From: Myxococcus stipitatus
Lineage (GTDB): Bacteria > Myxococcota > Myxococcia > Myxococcales > Myxococcaceae
Direction: 5' to 3'
DNA length: 64,000 nucleotides
Assembly: GCF_021412625.1 (NCBI RefSeq)
Contig: NZ_JAKCFI010000019.1
Location: forward strand, 1 to 64,000
Made by a program: the position numbers and the translations under genes. The notes under the pieces are model-generated. The model searched no databases, was not told the origin of the DNA, and worked only from the letters and a program-made list of their open reading frames with translations. Positions 8,691 to 18,168 of the stretch are shown here, one piece after another (the stretch's first letter is position 1; each line of letters starts with the position of its first letter).

Positions 8691-10412
8691 ATGAGCACTT
8701 CCGTCTACTCCCGTTATCGAGCCGCCTTCGCCCAGGCCATCGCCAGCGCGCTGGGCATGCAGGCCTCCGAGATCGAACCCCAGGTCAAGCCCGCGGAGCC
8801 GGCGCACGGCGACCTGAGCTTCGCCACCTTCCCGCTCGCCAAGGCCCAGAAGAAGGCCCCTCCCGCCATCGCCGCGGGGCTGGCGCAGACCGTCACTGTC
8901 CCCGGTCTGGAGGTCAAGGCCGTGGGCCCCTACCTGAACGCCCGCTTCGCCACCCTCCCCTTCACGGCGGAGGTCATCGACACCGCGCGCGCGGCGGGAG
9001 CGACCTACGGCGGCGACGCCGAAGCGGGGCGCGGCAAGACGGTGACCATCGACTACTCGTCGCCCAACATCGCCAAGCCCATCGGCTTCCACCACATCCG
9101 CACCACGTTCCTCGGCCACTGCATCGCCAACATCTACCGGGCGCTGGGCTGGAAGGTGGAGGGCATCAACTACCTGGGTGACTGGGGCAAGCAGTTCGGC
9201 CTCGTCGCGGTGGGCTTCCAGGAGTACGGCGACCCGGCCCGCATCGACGACATGGGCCACCTGGTCGAGGTCTACGTGCGCGCCAACAAGCGCGCGGAGG
9301 CGGAGCCGGAGTTCGACGCCCGGGCCCGCGAGTTCTTCCGCCGCATGGAGGCCGGCGACGCCGAGGCCCTGAAGCTGTGGAACCAGTTCCGCGAGACGAG
9401 CATCCGCGGCTTCAAGCAGGTCTACCAGCGGATGGGCATCGAGTTCGAGCACATCGACGGCGAGAGCCTCTACCAGGGGAAGATGGACGCGGTCATCGAC
9501 CAGATCGCCCAGAAGCCCGGCGTGAAGGAGTCGCAGGGCGCGCTCATCGTCGACCTGCCCTACGCGGACAACGAGCCGCCCATCCTCCTCAAGAAGAACG
9601 ACGGCAGCACGCTCTACGCCACGCGCGACCTGGCCGCCGCCGAGGACCGCTACGCGCGCTTCCACTTCGACAAGTCGCTCTACGTCGTCGCGCAGGACCA
9701 GGCCCTGCACTTCCGCCAGGTGTTCCGCACGCTGAAGGAGATGGGCCAGCCCTGGGCGGAGCGCTGCGTGCACGTGGCCTTCGGCCGCATCCACGGCATG
9801 AGCACCCGCAAGGGCCAGGTGGTCCAGCTCAACCAGGTGCTCGACGAGGCCAAGGAGCGCGCCTCCGTCAAGGTGAAGGAGAACCAGGAGGCGGGCCGGC
9901 TCCAGACGAACGACCCGGACCAACTCGCGGAGCAGATCGGCCTGGGCGCCATCGCCTTCGGCGACCTCAAGCACAAGCGCCTGAGCGATTACACCTTCGA
10001 CTGGGACGAGGTCCTCAGCTTCGAGGGCCACACTGGCCCTTACGTCCAGTTCGCCCACGCGCGCGTGGTCAACGTGCTGCGCAAGGGCGGCGGCGCGCCG
10101 GCCAGCTACGACGCGAGCCTCCTGACACTCCCCGAGGAGCAGGCCCTGGTGCGCGAAATCATGCGCCTGCCCGTCGTGGTGCGCGAGGCCGCCGAGCAGT
10201 ACGAGCCGAGCCTCGTCGCCCACCTGCTGCTGGACGTGGCCGCCGCGCTGAGCCGCTACTACACGCTGGGCAATCAGGAGCGCGGCAAGCGCATCCTCGT
10301 CGAGAACGATGACGCACTGCGTTCTGCGCGACTCGCCCTCACGGACGCGGCCCGGGTTACTCTCGCGGCGGGACTGACACTGCTGGGCATTCCCACGCCC
10401 GAGAACATGTAG
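8691..10412 (+). CDS. argS: Arginyl-tRNA synthetase
   Basis: Charges tRNA-Arg using ATP (class I synthetase). The 573-residue product has the ArgRS N-terminal add-on domain, the HIGH-type signature in SSPNIAKPIGFHHIRTT near residue 125, the adjacent GINYLGDWGKQFG, and the DALR anticodon-binding end. The KMSKS position reads MSTRKG near residue 366, as in many ArgRSs. The end EQYEPSLVAHLLLDVA and LGIPTPENM is typical. It is followed 14 bases later by plsB. Confidence 0.97.
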   Translation: MSTSVYSRYRAAFAQAIASALGMQASEIEPQVKPAEPAHGDLSFATFPLAKAQKKAPPAIAAGLAQTVTVPGLEVKAVGPYLNARFATLPFTAEVIDTARAAGATYGGDAEAGRGKTVTIDYSSPNIAKPIGFHHIRTTFLGHCIANIYRALGWKVEGINYLGDWGKQFGLVAVGFQEYGDPARIDDMGHLVEVYVRANKRAEAEPEFDARAREFFRRMEAGDAEALKLWNQFRETSIRGFKQVYQRMGIEFEHIDGESLYQGKMDAVIDQIAQKPGVKESQGALIVDLPYADNEPPILLKKNDGSTLYATRDLAAAEDRYARFHFDKSLYVVAQDQALHFRQVFRTLKEMGQPWAERCVHVAFGRIHGMSTRKGQVVQLNQVLDEAKERASVKVKENQEAGRLQTNDPDQLAEQIGLGAIAFGDLKHKRLSDYTFDWDEVLSFEGHTGPYVQFAHARVVNVLRKGGGAPASYDASLLTLPEEQALVREIMRLPVVVREAAEQYEPSLVAHLLLDVAAALSRYYTLGNQERGKRILVENDDALRSARLALTDAARVTLAAGLTLLGIPTPENM

Positions 10413-10426
10413 CCCTGGGGGCTGCC

Positions 10427-12979
10427 TTGGAAACCGCGTTGTCTTCGTCTGCGAATCAGGGAGAGTCCTTGTTGAAGGCCGAGTTCGGCCCGATGGGCCG
10501 GGCGCTGGGTGCCCGGTACCTCGAGGGGGTGCACTTCCCTCCCGAGGCCGAGAACGAGCTGCGCTCCCTGCACGCGAAGGGCTTCGTGGTGCACATCATG
10601 CGCACCACCGCCTGGGTGAACTTCCTCTATCTGACCTGGGCGATGGTGCGCCGCGCGCTGCCGCCCGTGCGGGCGGTGGTGAACCTGCGGCCCTGGTTCA
10701 CCAAGCCCTGGCGGCAGACGAAGCAGTCGGGCTCCTTCATGGAGCGCTTCGAGTACGCGCGGCAGCACGGCGGCAGCGGGCTGGTGTTCCTGCGCCGCAC
10801 GGCGCTGATGCACGCCTCCGGAAAGGAGACGCGCGAGGACCCCTTCCCCACGCTGGTGGAGATGGCGCGCAAGTCCGACCGGCCGGTGTACCTGGTGCCG
10901 GAGCTGTTCGTCTGGGAGAAGCGCAGCGCGCGGCTCAAGCCGAACTGGGTGGACATGGTGTTCGGCAGCCCCGAGGCCCCGGGCTTCCTCCACTCGATGC
11001 TGGCCTTCTTCCGCAACTACAAGCGCGCGCAGTTCCGCGTGGGTGAGCCCATCGACCTGCGGGACTTCATCGACCAGAACCCGAAGGACTCCGACGAGGT
11101 GCTGGCCCGCAAGGTGCGCAGCTCGCTGCACGTGCACCTGGCGCGAGAGACGCGCGCGGTGTTCGGTCCTCCGGCCAAGCCCGCCGAGCGCATCATCGAC
11201 GAGACGCTGCGCGATCGCGCCCTGCGCAAGGTGGTGGACGAGGTCGCCGCCGAGTCCGGGCGCAAGCCGGAGAGCGTGCTGCGCGAGGCGCGGCGCAACC
11301 TGGAGGCCATCGCCGCCAAGCCCAGCCCCACGGCGCTGGCGTTCGCGTCCCCGGTGCTGGAGTGGGTGTTCAACCGCATCTACGACGGCATGCACATCGA
11401 CGAGGCGGGCCTGCACCGCGCGCTGAAGGCGGCCGGCCGCGCGCCCATCGTCCTGTGCCCCAGCCACAAGAGCCACATCGACTACCTGGTGATGAGCTGG
11501 GTGCTGTGGAACCGCGGCTACGCGGTGCCGCTGGTGGCCGCCGGCGCCAACCTGTCCTTCTTCCCCCTGGGCAGCTTCTTCCGCCGCTGCGGCGCCTTCT
11601 TCCTGCGCCGCTCCTTCAAGGGCGACAAGGTCTACGCCGCGTCCTTCAAGGCCTACGTGCGCAAGCTGGTGCACGACGGCATCCACCAGGAGTTCTTCCC
11701 CGAGGGAGGCCGTTCGCGCACCGGCAAGCTGCTGCTCCCCAAGCTGGGCATGTTCACCTGGCAGGTGGAGTCCGTCCTCGAGGGCGCGCGCAACGACCTG
11801 CTCTTCGTCCCGGTGGCCATCGACTACGAGAAGGTCGTGGAGTCGGGCAGCTATTCGAAGGAGCTGGCGGGCGGCGAGAAGAAGCCGGAGGACCTCAAGG
11901 CCCTCCTGTCCGCGCCCAAGGTGCTCGCGGCGCGCTACGGCCGCATCCACCTGGGCTTCGACGAGCCCATCTCCCTCCTCGAGTTCATGAAGGAGCGCGG
12001 CCTCGACCCGGAGCAGCCGGTCAGCGACGAGCAGAAGAAGAGCCTGGTGCGGGCGCTCGGCAACCGCGTCATGTACGGCATCAGCAAGGTGTCCACCGTG
12101 ACGCCGCACGCGCTGGTGAGCACGTCGCTGCTGGCGCACCGCCGCCGCGGCCTGACGCAGCGGGAGCTGGCCGACCGCATCAACATCCTGCGCCGCATCG
12201 CCCAGGAGGACGGCGCCCCCCAATCCCGCGAGCTGGCGAACGCGCCCAGCAACCCGGAGACGATGGGCCCCATCCAGGACGCCATGCGCACCTTCATCGA
12301 CGACGAGATGGTGCGCACGCAGGAGGCGCGCGGCGACGTCATCTACCAGGTGGAGGACGTCCGCCGCCCGGAGATGTCCTTCTACAAGAACACGTTGATG
12401 AACCTGGTGGCCGCGCGCAGCCTCGTGGCCAACGCCATGCTGGCCGCCGGCACCTCCGCGCCCTACGACGCGGTGAAGACGCGCGCCCTGTTCCTGTCGC
12501 GCCTCTTCAAGGTGGAGTTCATCTACCGGGTCAACACCACGTTCGACACCATCTTCGCGGAGACCGTGGAGCGGCTGGTGCGCATGGGACTGCTGCTCCA
12601 TGAGGGCGACGTCCTGCGCGTGGCCCCCGAGCCCCATGCCCAGCCGGAGCTGGAGTTCCTGGCGGACCTGCTTCGCGACTACCTGGAGGCCTACCTGCTG
12701 GCGACGATGACGCTCAACGACGTGGCCTCGGGCGTCGTCGAGGACCGCAAGGGCTTCAGCAAGCTGGCGCTGGAGACGGGCCGCGCGGAGTACCACGCCG
12801 GCCGCATCACCGCCGCCGAGTCCCTGGCGAAGGTGACGCTGGAGAACGCCATCGCCTACCTGCTCGACCAGAAGCAGCTGGTCGAGGAGGACAAGAAGCT
12901 CAAGCTGGGCCCGCAGGCCGCGGACGCGGACGCGCGCCGGCAGCTCGCGGACAGCATCCGCGAGTACCTGCGCCGCTGA
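10427..12979 (+). CDS. plsB: Glycerol-3-phosphate acyltransferase, PlsB type
   Basis: Adds the first acyl chain to glycerol-3-phosphate in membrane lipid synthesis. At about 850 residues it matches the large PlsB class. The acyltransferase core has CPSHKSHIDYL (HxxxxD, near residue 346) and FFPEGGRSRTGKLL (near residue 424), with IPV/VAIDYEKV after it. Helical regions of several hundred residues flank the core on both sides. The start is uncertain. The TTG used here is close behind argS, but a TTG at 10469 has a better GGGAGAG site. A long hairpin follows the stop. Confidence 0.88.
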   Translation: METALSSSANQGESLLKAEFGPMGRALGARYLEGVHFPPEAENELRSLHAKGFVVHIMRTTAWVNFLYLTWAMVRRALPPVRAVVNLRPWFTKPWRQTKQSGSFMERFEYARQHGGSGLVFLRRTALMHASGKETREDPFPTLVEMARKSDRPVYLVPELFVWEKRSARLKPNWVDMVFGSPEAPGFLHSMLAFFRNYKRAQFRVGEPIDLRDFIDQNPKDSDEVLARKVRSSLHVHLARETRAVFGPPAKPAERIIDETLRDRALRKVVDEVAAESGRKPESVLREARRNLEAIAAKPSPTALAFASPVLEWVFNRIYDGMHIDEAGLHRALKAAGRAPIVLCPSHKSHIDYLVMSWVLWNRGYAVPLVAAGANLSFFPLGSFFRRCGAFFLRRSFKGDKVYAASFKAYVRKLVHDGIHQEFFPEGGRSRTGKLLLPKLGMFTWQVESVLEGARNDLLFVPVAIDYEKVVESGSYSKELAGGEKKPEDLKALLSAPKVLAARYGRIHLGFDEPISLLEFMKERGLDPEQPVSDEQKKSLVRALGNRVMYGISKVSTVTPHALVSTSLLAHRRRGLTQRELADRINILRRIAQEDGAPQSRELANAPSNPETMGPIQDAMRTFIDDEMVRTQEARGDVIYQVEDVRRPEMSFYKNTLMNLVAARSLVANAMLAAGTSAPYDAVKTRALFLSRLFKVEFIYRVNTTFDTIFAETVERLVRMGLLLHEGDVLRVAPEPHAQPELEFLADLLRDYLEAYLLATMTLNDVASGVVEDRKGFSKLALETGRAEYHAGRITAAESLAKVTLENAIAYLLDQKQLVEEDKKLKLGPQAADADARRQLADSIREYLRR

Positions 12980-12992
12980 CGTCCCGAGCGCT

Positions 12993-13026
12993 CCGGCCGC
13001 CCCCTCTTCGAGGGCCGTGCGGCCGG
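12993..13026 (+). terminator. Long imperfect hairpin after plsB
   Basis: CCGGCCGC pairs with GCGGCCGG as an outer 8-bp stem; inside, CCCTC pairs with GAGGG. No T-run follows, so if this ends transcription it does so only weakly or with Rho. It lies between the plsB stop and the start of the next gene at 13053. Confidence 0.4.
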
Positions 13027-13052
13027 CGCGCGAGGCATGGGAGGATGGGGGC

Positions 13053-13565
13053 ATGCAACGACGCCTGCCCCTCGTCTCCCTCCTGTCCCTGTCGCTGTGT
13101 GGCGCCGCGCTCCCCGGCTGCAAGTCCGCTCCCGAGCCGCGCGACGACACGCCCTCCTCCCAGGGCTGCGCCGATTCCGTGTCGGGCCTCTCCTGGCTGT
13201 CCGGTGAGTGGATCCAACGCAGGCCGCTGAACGTCACCGAGGAGGCCTGGACCCAGCCGGAGGGCGGGACCCTGCTGGGGGTCAGCCGCGCCATCGTCCA
13301 GGGCCGGACGGTGTTCTTCGAATACATGCGCATCGAGAAGCGCGCCGACGGGCTCTACTTCGTCGCCCAGCCCATGGGGCGCGCGCCGAGCGATTTCAAG
13401 CTGGCGCGATGTACGGCGCGGGAGGTCGTGTTCGAGAACCCGGCCCACGACTATCCGCAGCGCATCCTCTACCGCCGCGAGGTCGGCGGCCGGCTCGCCG
13501 CCCGGGTCGAGGGCATCAAGGACGGCAAGCCGCTGTCGGAGGACTTCGCATTCACGCGACCGTAG
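13053..13565 (+). CDS. DUF6265-like lipoprotein
   Basis: A 170-residue exported protein. The signal peptide ends in the lipobox LPGC, so Cys would be lipidated. The rest has the pattern of DUF6265: LSGEWIQ near the start, EEAWTQPEGGTLLG, TVFFEYMRIE, and FENPAHDYPQRILY. That family forms a small beta-barrel and its function is not known. The ATG giving MQRRLPLVSLL was chosen because it places the signal peptide at the N-terminus. Confidence 0.75.
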   Translation: MQRRLPLVSLLSLSLCGAALPGCKSAPEPRDDTPSSQGCADSVSGLSWLSGEWIQRRPLNVTEEAWTQPEGGTLLGVSRAIVQGRTVFFEYMRIEKRADGLYFVAQPMGRAPSDFKLARCTAREVVFENPAHDYPQRILYRREVGGRLAARVEGIKDGKPLSEDFAFTRP

Positions 13566-13574
13566 TCGCGCCGC

Positions 13575-14045
13575 TCACGGCGCGGTGTTGAAGAGGACGC
13601 GGACCTCGGCGGCCAGCGGGTTGCCCTCCGTGTCCGTGAGCGCGTCACGCAGCACCAGGGTGTACTGGCTGTCGGGCGACAGCACGGTGCCCTCCGCGGG
13701 CACCACGTCCACCGTGTAGGGCACGTCCCCGCGCTCCACGGCCTCGTCCGTCTCCGGAACCGGCGGAGCGGTGATGGTCAGCGGGAGCTCGTCCCGCCCC
13801 GAGAACACGGCGATGCCGGGCCGCAGGGTGCGCACGTCCATGGCCTCGGAGAAGGTGATGCGCAGCGTCCCCCCGGCGGGGAGCGTCCCGTTGGGGCCCG
13901 GCACCGTGGACACCACGTCCGGCGGGTCCAGGTCCCGGGCCGGGTAGATGGCGTCGCCCGCCTCGAGGCACCCGGAGAGCGCCGACGCGACGAGCACGCA
14001 GCCCAGGCCCCGGGCCAGGCGACGACGGATTCCCGAAGCACGCAT
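13575..14045 (-). CDS. Lipoprotein with an Ig-like (Big_5) domain, third gene of the cytochrome operon
   Basis: A 156-residue lipoprotein: basic start MRASGIRRRLARGLG, lipobox LSGC, then a beta-rich domain. DPPDVVSTVPGPNGT, LRITFSEAMDVRTL, TVDVVPAEGTVLSPDSQYTLVL and TDTEGNPL follow the pattern of the SbsA/Big_5 Ig-like fold. Its ATG shares one base with the stop of the multiheme cytochrome (TGATG), so it is coupled to it. In this operon it could anchor or shield the cytochrome at the outer membrane (inference). Confidence 0.75.
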   Translation of the reverse strand: MRASGIRRRLARGLGCVLVASALSGCLEAGDAIYPARDLDPPDVVSTVPGPNGTLPAGGTLRITFSEAMDVRTLRPGIAVFSGRDELPLTITAPPVPETDEAVERGDVPYTVDVVPAEGTVLSPDSQYTLVLRDALTDTEGNPLAAEVRVLFNTAP

Positions 14046-15229
14046 CACCGGCACCCCTTCGCCGCCAGGCTGTCCGACGAGTGGCACTTGAGGCAGGCCC
14101 GGTCGTTCGCCGACGCAAGCTTCTTGCAGGACTGCGCGAAGCCCGCGGGGTGCGGGTTGATCTGCCGGCGGGGCGACAGCTCGGAGTGGCACGACATGCA
14201 CGACTCCTCGCGGTGGCAGGAGATGCAGCTGCCCAGGTCCCGCGACGCCGCGATGCCGTGGTGCTGGGGACCGAGGATCTCCACCCAGGCCGCGTAGTCC
14301 GGATGCACCTTCTGGTTGCGGGCGCGCAGCGTGCGGTCCGCGTCCATGCCCACGCCCACGCGCTCGTGGCAGGCCGCGCAGAACGACTGGGTGCGGTGGC
14401 AGCTCTCGCAGCGGGGTGTGCCCGCGCGCGCCTGCACCGGGTGCAGCGTGATGTAGTCATTGGGGTGGATGGACAGCGGCTTCTGCATGCCGTCGTGGCA
14501 CGTCTGGCAGTAGCTCTCGCTGTGGCACTGCATGCACGTCAGCCGGTCCGACGTGGCGCGGGCCGCGTGGTTGAACTCGTAGCGCGGCCCGTGGTCGAGC
14601 CCCAGCGGGTTGCCCTGCATGGGGCGCAACAGGCCGGAGTCGAAGGCGATGCGGATGCGGCCGGAGGGCTCCGTGGGGTGGCACGTCGCGCAGGTGTTCG
14701 AGGCCACGTTGCCGTCATGGCACTTGAAGCACGTCGCCATCTTCGGGAGCTGGTTGCGCGTGGCGAGCTTCACTTCGGTCATCTCGCCGTGGCACACCGA
14801 GCACTCGGCCTTCTTGTCCACGTGCAGCTGGTGGCTGAACTTCAGGTTCGCGGCGGGCATGTTCAGCTTCGCCGGCTCCTTGCGCACCGTGGGGTCGAAG
14901 CCCGGGTGGCAGGTGTTGCAGTTGGACGGCGGGTCCGTGGGCTTGCCCTTCCGCCCCGCCTCGATGTCGTGACAGGTCTCGCACTCCTCGTGGCCCGGGA
15001 GGTTGAGGTCCTTGGCGGACTGGCTCTTGCGGGCCGCGTCGTGGCAGGTGGCGCAGTCCGCGCCGGCCGCCAGGTGCTGGGCATGGTCGAAGCGCAGCGG
15101 GACGTGCTGCTGCGGGTAGACGGCGAGGCTGCGCTCCCGGGCCGTGGCGGCCCAGGCGACGCCCGCGCCCGCGCAGAGGGCGAGCGCGGCCAGGGCGAGC
15201 AGTACGTGTCGGTTCTGGCGGGGAAGCAT
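14045..15229 (-). CDS. Exported multiheme cytochrome c (13 CXXCH motifs)
   Basis: A 394-residue protein with a signal peptide (LLALAALALCAGAGVAWA) and 13 CXXCH heme-attachment motifs, from CATCH near residue 59 to CLKCH near the C-terminus. Many extra histidines (FDHAQHL, FSHQLHVDKK, FNHAARA) could be the second iron ligands. That makes a long heme wire for electron transfer outside the cytoplasm. It directly follows the outer-membrane barrel gene, with the ATG immediately after its TAG, and overlaps the lipoprotein gene. Heme would be attached by the Ccm proteins encoded at 47-52 and 58-59 kb. Electron donor and acceptor cannot be read from sequence. Confidence 0.92.
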   Translation of the reverse strand: MLPRQNRHVLLALAALALCAGAGVAWAATARERSLAVYPQQHVPLRFDHAQHLAAGADCATCHDAARKSQSAKDLNLPGHEECETCHDIEAGRKGKPTDPPSNCNTCHPGFDPTVRKEPAKLNMPAANLKFSHQLHVDKKAECSVCHGEMTEVKLATRNQLPKMATCFKCHDGNVASNTCATCHPTEPSGRIRIAFDSGLLRPMQGNPLGLDHGPRYEFNHAARATSDRLTCMQCHSESYCQTCHDGMQKPLSIHPNDYITLHPVQARAGTPRCESCHRTQSFCAACHERVGVGMDADRTLRARNQKVHPDYAAWVEILGPQHHGIAASRDLGSCISCHREESCMSCHSELSPRRQINPHPAGFAQSCKKLASANDRACLKCHSSDSLAAKGCR

Positions 15230-16678
15230 CTACAGGCTCGCCTTCAGGTCGAAGAGCAGGAAGCCCTTCGTGTCCGATTCGGTGAAGGGGTTGATGTTCT
15301 GTTCCACCACGAGCGACAGCCGCGCCGCCCGGGTCAACGCGCGGCTGGCCCACACCTGCGCGCCGTAGAAGTTGCCCGTCAGCCGGGGATTGAAGCTGTC
15401 CGTCACGTTCGCGAACGACAGCCGCGCGTCCAGCGTGAAGCGCTCACGGTCGAAGCTGTAGCCCCCCGTCAGGTCCGCCCAGAGCTGATCGCCGCCGTAG
15501 CCCGTCTGGTACGTCACGTCGAGCGACGAGCGGAAGGCCCCGGAGCGATACGCGCCTCCCGCGGAGCCTCCCACGTTGGTCGACTTGGGCGCGCCCTCCG
15601 CGTCCACCTGCGCGGCGATGCCCATGTCCGGGTTGACGTTCTCGTTGTACTTGCTGCCCAGGCCCTGCACGTAGAAGCGCAGCGGCCCCACCGGGAAGAC
15701 ATCCACGCGCACCCGCGCCTCGTCGCGAGGCGCCCACGCGAAGTAGTACCAGATGGAGTCCGCCGACAGCACCGGCGACAGGCGCATGGCCTCCACGGAC
15801 ACCGCCACCCGCGTCGCGTCCCACCGGACCTGCGCGCGCGCCTGCGCCGGTTTCGCCAGGAGCAGGTCGTAGTCCAGCCCCGCCAGCACGTTGAGGCCCA
15901 GCCCCTGTCCGTAGCGGGCCTCCACCGTGGCGCGCTCGATGTCCGTCTTCCCGTCCGACAGCGCCTTGCGGTAGCCGGCCGACGCGTTGAAGCCCTTCAC
16001 GCCCTCCAGCAGCAGCTTGGCGCCCACCACCGGCTCCATCGCGTCGAGCGACGGGTCCGCCCCCGCGACGCCCGCGTCCAGGCGCCGCGAGTCGCTCTCG
16101 CGCGTCCCGTCCGGCTGGTACACGGAGGAGCCCAGCACGCCCGCGCCCTTCACCCAGAGGCCGCCGTACAGCTCGGCGCCCAGGCCCAGGCGGCTGACGT
16201 AGCGCACGCGCAGGCCGTCGAAGGCGATGAGGTCGCCCACGTCGGAGTAGAGCTGACGGCCCAGCCGCCCCTCGAAGCCGCCGTTCGCGTAGCGCACGAA
16301 GGCGTGCAACAGCTCCGCGTCCTCGGACTTGAGGCCGTCGACCCGCGCGGCGTCCCCCTTCGGCAACCCGAAGTCCGCCCAGATGCGCAGGTTGGACTCG
16401 AAGCCCAGGTCCTGCCCCGTCGCGAGCTCGAAGGCGTTCAGCCCCAGGTACTGGACGATGCGCCGCCGGGGAAGCAGCACCGGATCGTCCGGCGTGCTGC
16501 CACGCCACGCGCGAATCTGGTACGCCTGCGCCTCGGTGCGCGCCTCGATCTGGAACGCCGAAGCATGTGACGCGGCACCTCCCAGACTGGTCCCCAGGAC
16601 ACAGAGGGCCCCAAGGGGTCTGCTGAGGGTCTTCCACCACGTCCGCCGCACTGCTCGAGCCAGGATGAAGGACGTCAA
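15230..16678 (-). CDS. Outer-membrane beta-barrel protein, first gene of the cytochrome operon
   Basis: The 482-residue product has a signal peptide (ending near SHASA) and then a long run of alternating hydrophobic strands with aromatic ends, for example FRSSLDVTYQTGYGG, LWADLTGGYSFDRERFTLDARL and SLVVEQNINPF. It ends FLLFDLKASL, a plausible barrel terminus. No named porin family is recognised with certainty. Since it is followed without a gap by a 13-heme cytochrome, it may be the sheath of a porin-cytochrome conduit, in the way MtrB serves MtrA (inference from layout, not from sequence identity). Confidence 0.75.
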   Translation of the reverse strand: MTSFILARAVRRTWWKTLSRPLGALCVLGTSLGGAASHASAFQIEARTEAQAYQIRAWRGSTPDDPVLLPRRRIVQYLGLNAFELATGQDLGFESNLRIWADFGLPKGDAARVDGLKSEDAELLHAFVRYANGGFEGRLGRQLYSDVGDLIAFDGLRVRYVSRLGLGAELYGGLWVKGAGVLGSSVYQPDGTRESDSRRLDAGVAGADPSLDAMEPVVGAKLLLEGVKGFNASAGYRKALSDGKTDIERATVEARYGQGLGLNVLAGLDYDLLLAKPAQARAQVRWDATRVAVSVEAMRLSPVLSADSIWYYFAWAPRDEARVRVDVFPVGPLRFYVQGLGSKYNENVNPDMGIAAQVDAEGAPKSTNVGGSAGGAYRSGAFRSSLDVTYQTGYGGDQLWADLTGGYSFDRERFTLDARLSFANVTDSFNPRLTGNFYGAQVWASRALTRAARLSLVVEQNINPFTESDTKGFLLFDLKASL

Positions 16679-16743
16679 GGTGTGGACATTATAGGTACCA
16701 ACAGTCCGGGTAGTTCAGGATTTCGCGTCAAGGAGACGACAAA

Positions 16744-17934
16744 GTGGAAGATTCCTCCTCCAGCGCTCCCCGGCCCTGGGAGCCGGCGGGGCCCTCCGAG
16801 CCCCCGCCCCCACCGACGAGCCCCCGGGCGCTGGCCCTGGGTGGCGCGGTGCTCGCGCTGGCGCTCTTCCTGGTGGTGGGCGGGTCGGTCCAGTTCCTCA
16901 ACGCGGCCTTCGGCATCTGGTTCACCGAGCTGTTCATCTTCCTGGCGCTGGCGTGGCTGCTGCCACGGCTGGGACGGTGGAAGCCGGCGCTGTACACGGG
17001 GCTGACGCCCATGCCCGGTGGCGCCACGGCGCTCGGGTTCATGCTGGGCGTGGCCAACTTCGTCGCGCTGGTGGTCCCCATCCAGTACCTGGCCACGCGG
17101 CTGGCCCCCGAATGGCTGCGGGAGATGTTCGACGGCGCGCGCCTCTTCGAGCGCCAGACGCCGTTGGAGCTGGGCGTCATCCTCGCCGGGGTGACGGTGG
17201 CCGCCCCCTTCTGCGAGGAGCTGTTCTTCCGGGGCGTCTTCCAGCGGGGCATCACGCCCCCGGCGCCCCACTCCCCGGTGAAAGCCCTGGTGTTCTCCGC
17301 GGTGGTGTTCAGCGCCTTCCACCTGGACCCGGTGGGCTTCGTCGCGCGCGTGGAGCTGGGGCTCTTGTTCGGCTGGCTCTTCCTGCGCACCGGCTCGGTG
17401 TGGCCGGGCATCGCGGCGCACGCGGCCAACAACCTCGTCTCGTCCGTGCTGTTCCTCATGGCGAAGGCGTCCGGGCAGGAGGCCGGAGAGGCCGACACGG
17501 AGACGAACCCGCTGGTCATCCTCGCGCTGTCGGGGTTCGGGTGCGTCGTCCTGCTCGGGCTGCTCGCGTACGCGCGGCACCACCGCACGCTCGACGCCGC
17601 GCCCGGACGGGCGAGTGACGAGGAGGCGCGGGAGACAGCGCGGGTGCCCTCCGCCCCGAGGCTCCTGCTGCCCTGGGTGCTCGCGGCGACGCTCTCGCTC
17701 GGGGCGCTCGTCCTCGTGGACCGGCGAGGCATCCTGCTCAACGCCTACGACGCCTTCCATCCGCTCCCCGCGCTCGGGAAGAACGCGCCCGCGGCGCTCC
17801 AGGCGGAGCGGCAGGCGCTCGACGCGCTTCGCGCCGAGGCCCGCCAGGGCAAGGTGCCCCTGGAGGCCTACGAGGAAGAGCGCCTGCGTCAGGCCCGCGA
17901 CCACCGGAAGGCCGGTGGCACGAAGGGGCGCTGA
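16744..17934 (+). CDS. CPBP-family intramembrane metalloprotease
   Basis: A 396-residue membrane protein of the CAAX protease and bacteriocin-processing (CPBP, Rce1-like) family. It has the three catalytic motifs: EELFFRG (EExxxR, near residue 160), FSAFHLDP (FxxxH) and HAANN (HxxxN) near 228. About eight hydrophobic segments are visible, one near residue 305 after the protease core. The N-terminus is Pro/Ser-rich. The start is a GTG. The C-terminal tail is charged and helical, predicted cytoplasmic. The substrate is unknown. Its 3' end faces the DUF5818-like gene, 18 bases away. Confidence 0.88.
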   Translation: MEDSSSSAPRPWEPAGPSEPPPPPTSPRALALGGAVLALALFLVVGGSVQFLNAAFGIWFTELFIFLALAWLLPRLGRWKPALYTGLTPMPGGATALGFMLGVANFVALVVPIQYLATRLAPEWLREMFDGARLFERQTPLELGVILAGVTVAAPFCEELFFRGVFQRGITPPAPHSPVKALVFSAVVFSAFHLDPVGFVARVELGLLFGWLFLRTGSVWPGIAAHAANNLVSSVLFLMAKASGQEAGEADTETNPLVILALSGFGCVVLLGLLAYARHHRTLDAAPGRASDEEARETARVPSAPRLLLPWVLAATLSLGALVLVDRRGILLNAYDAFHPLPALGKNAPAALQAERQALDALRAEARQGKVPLEAYEEERLRQARDHRKAGGTKGR

Positions 17935-17952
17935 CGAGGCGCTCGTGGTGCT

Positions 17953-18168
17953 TCACACGAAGCGGTACGTGCTGACGTGGAACACCGGGCCCACCATCGC
18001 GGTGGTGAGCTGGTCCCGGTCCACGCGGCCCTCGGCCTCGATGCGCTGACCGTCCTTCTTGATTTTGCGGTCGCCGCCGGCGAGCTGGTACGTGGTGCCG
18101 TCGTCCCCCTCCAGCACCCAGACGCCCGTCTCGATGTCGCGGAACACCACGCGGCCGGAGAGCTTCAT
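17953..18168 (-). CDS. Small DUF5818-like protein coupled to the subtilase gene
   Basis: A 71-residue protein starting MKLSGRVVFRDIETGVWVLEGDDG and continuing with TYQLAGG and EGRVDRDQ. This is the pattern of small OB-like DUF5818 proteins, whose role is unknown. Its ATG overlaps the stop of the subtilase gene (ATGA), so the two are made together. No signal peptide is visible. Confidence 0.65.
   Translation of the reverse strand: MKLSGRVVFRDIETGVWVLEGDDGTTYQLAGGDRKIKKDGQRIEAEGRVDRDQLTTAMVGPVFHVSTYRFV

Noticed and set aside
10274-13333. A 1019-codon open frame on the minus strand opposite argS and plsB
   Set aside because: Repetitive His/Gln/Leu/Arg composition typical of antisense frames; the plus-strand genes here are certain.
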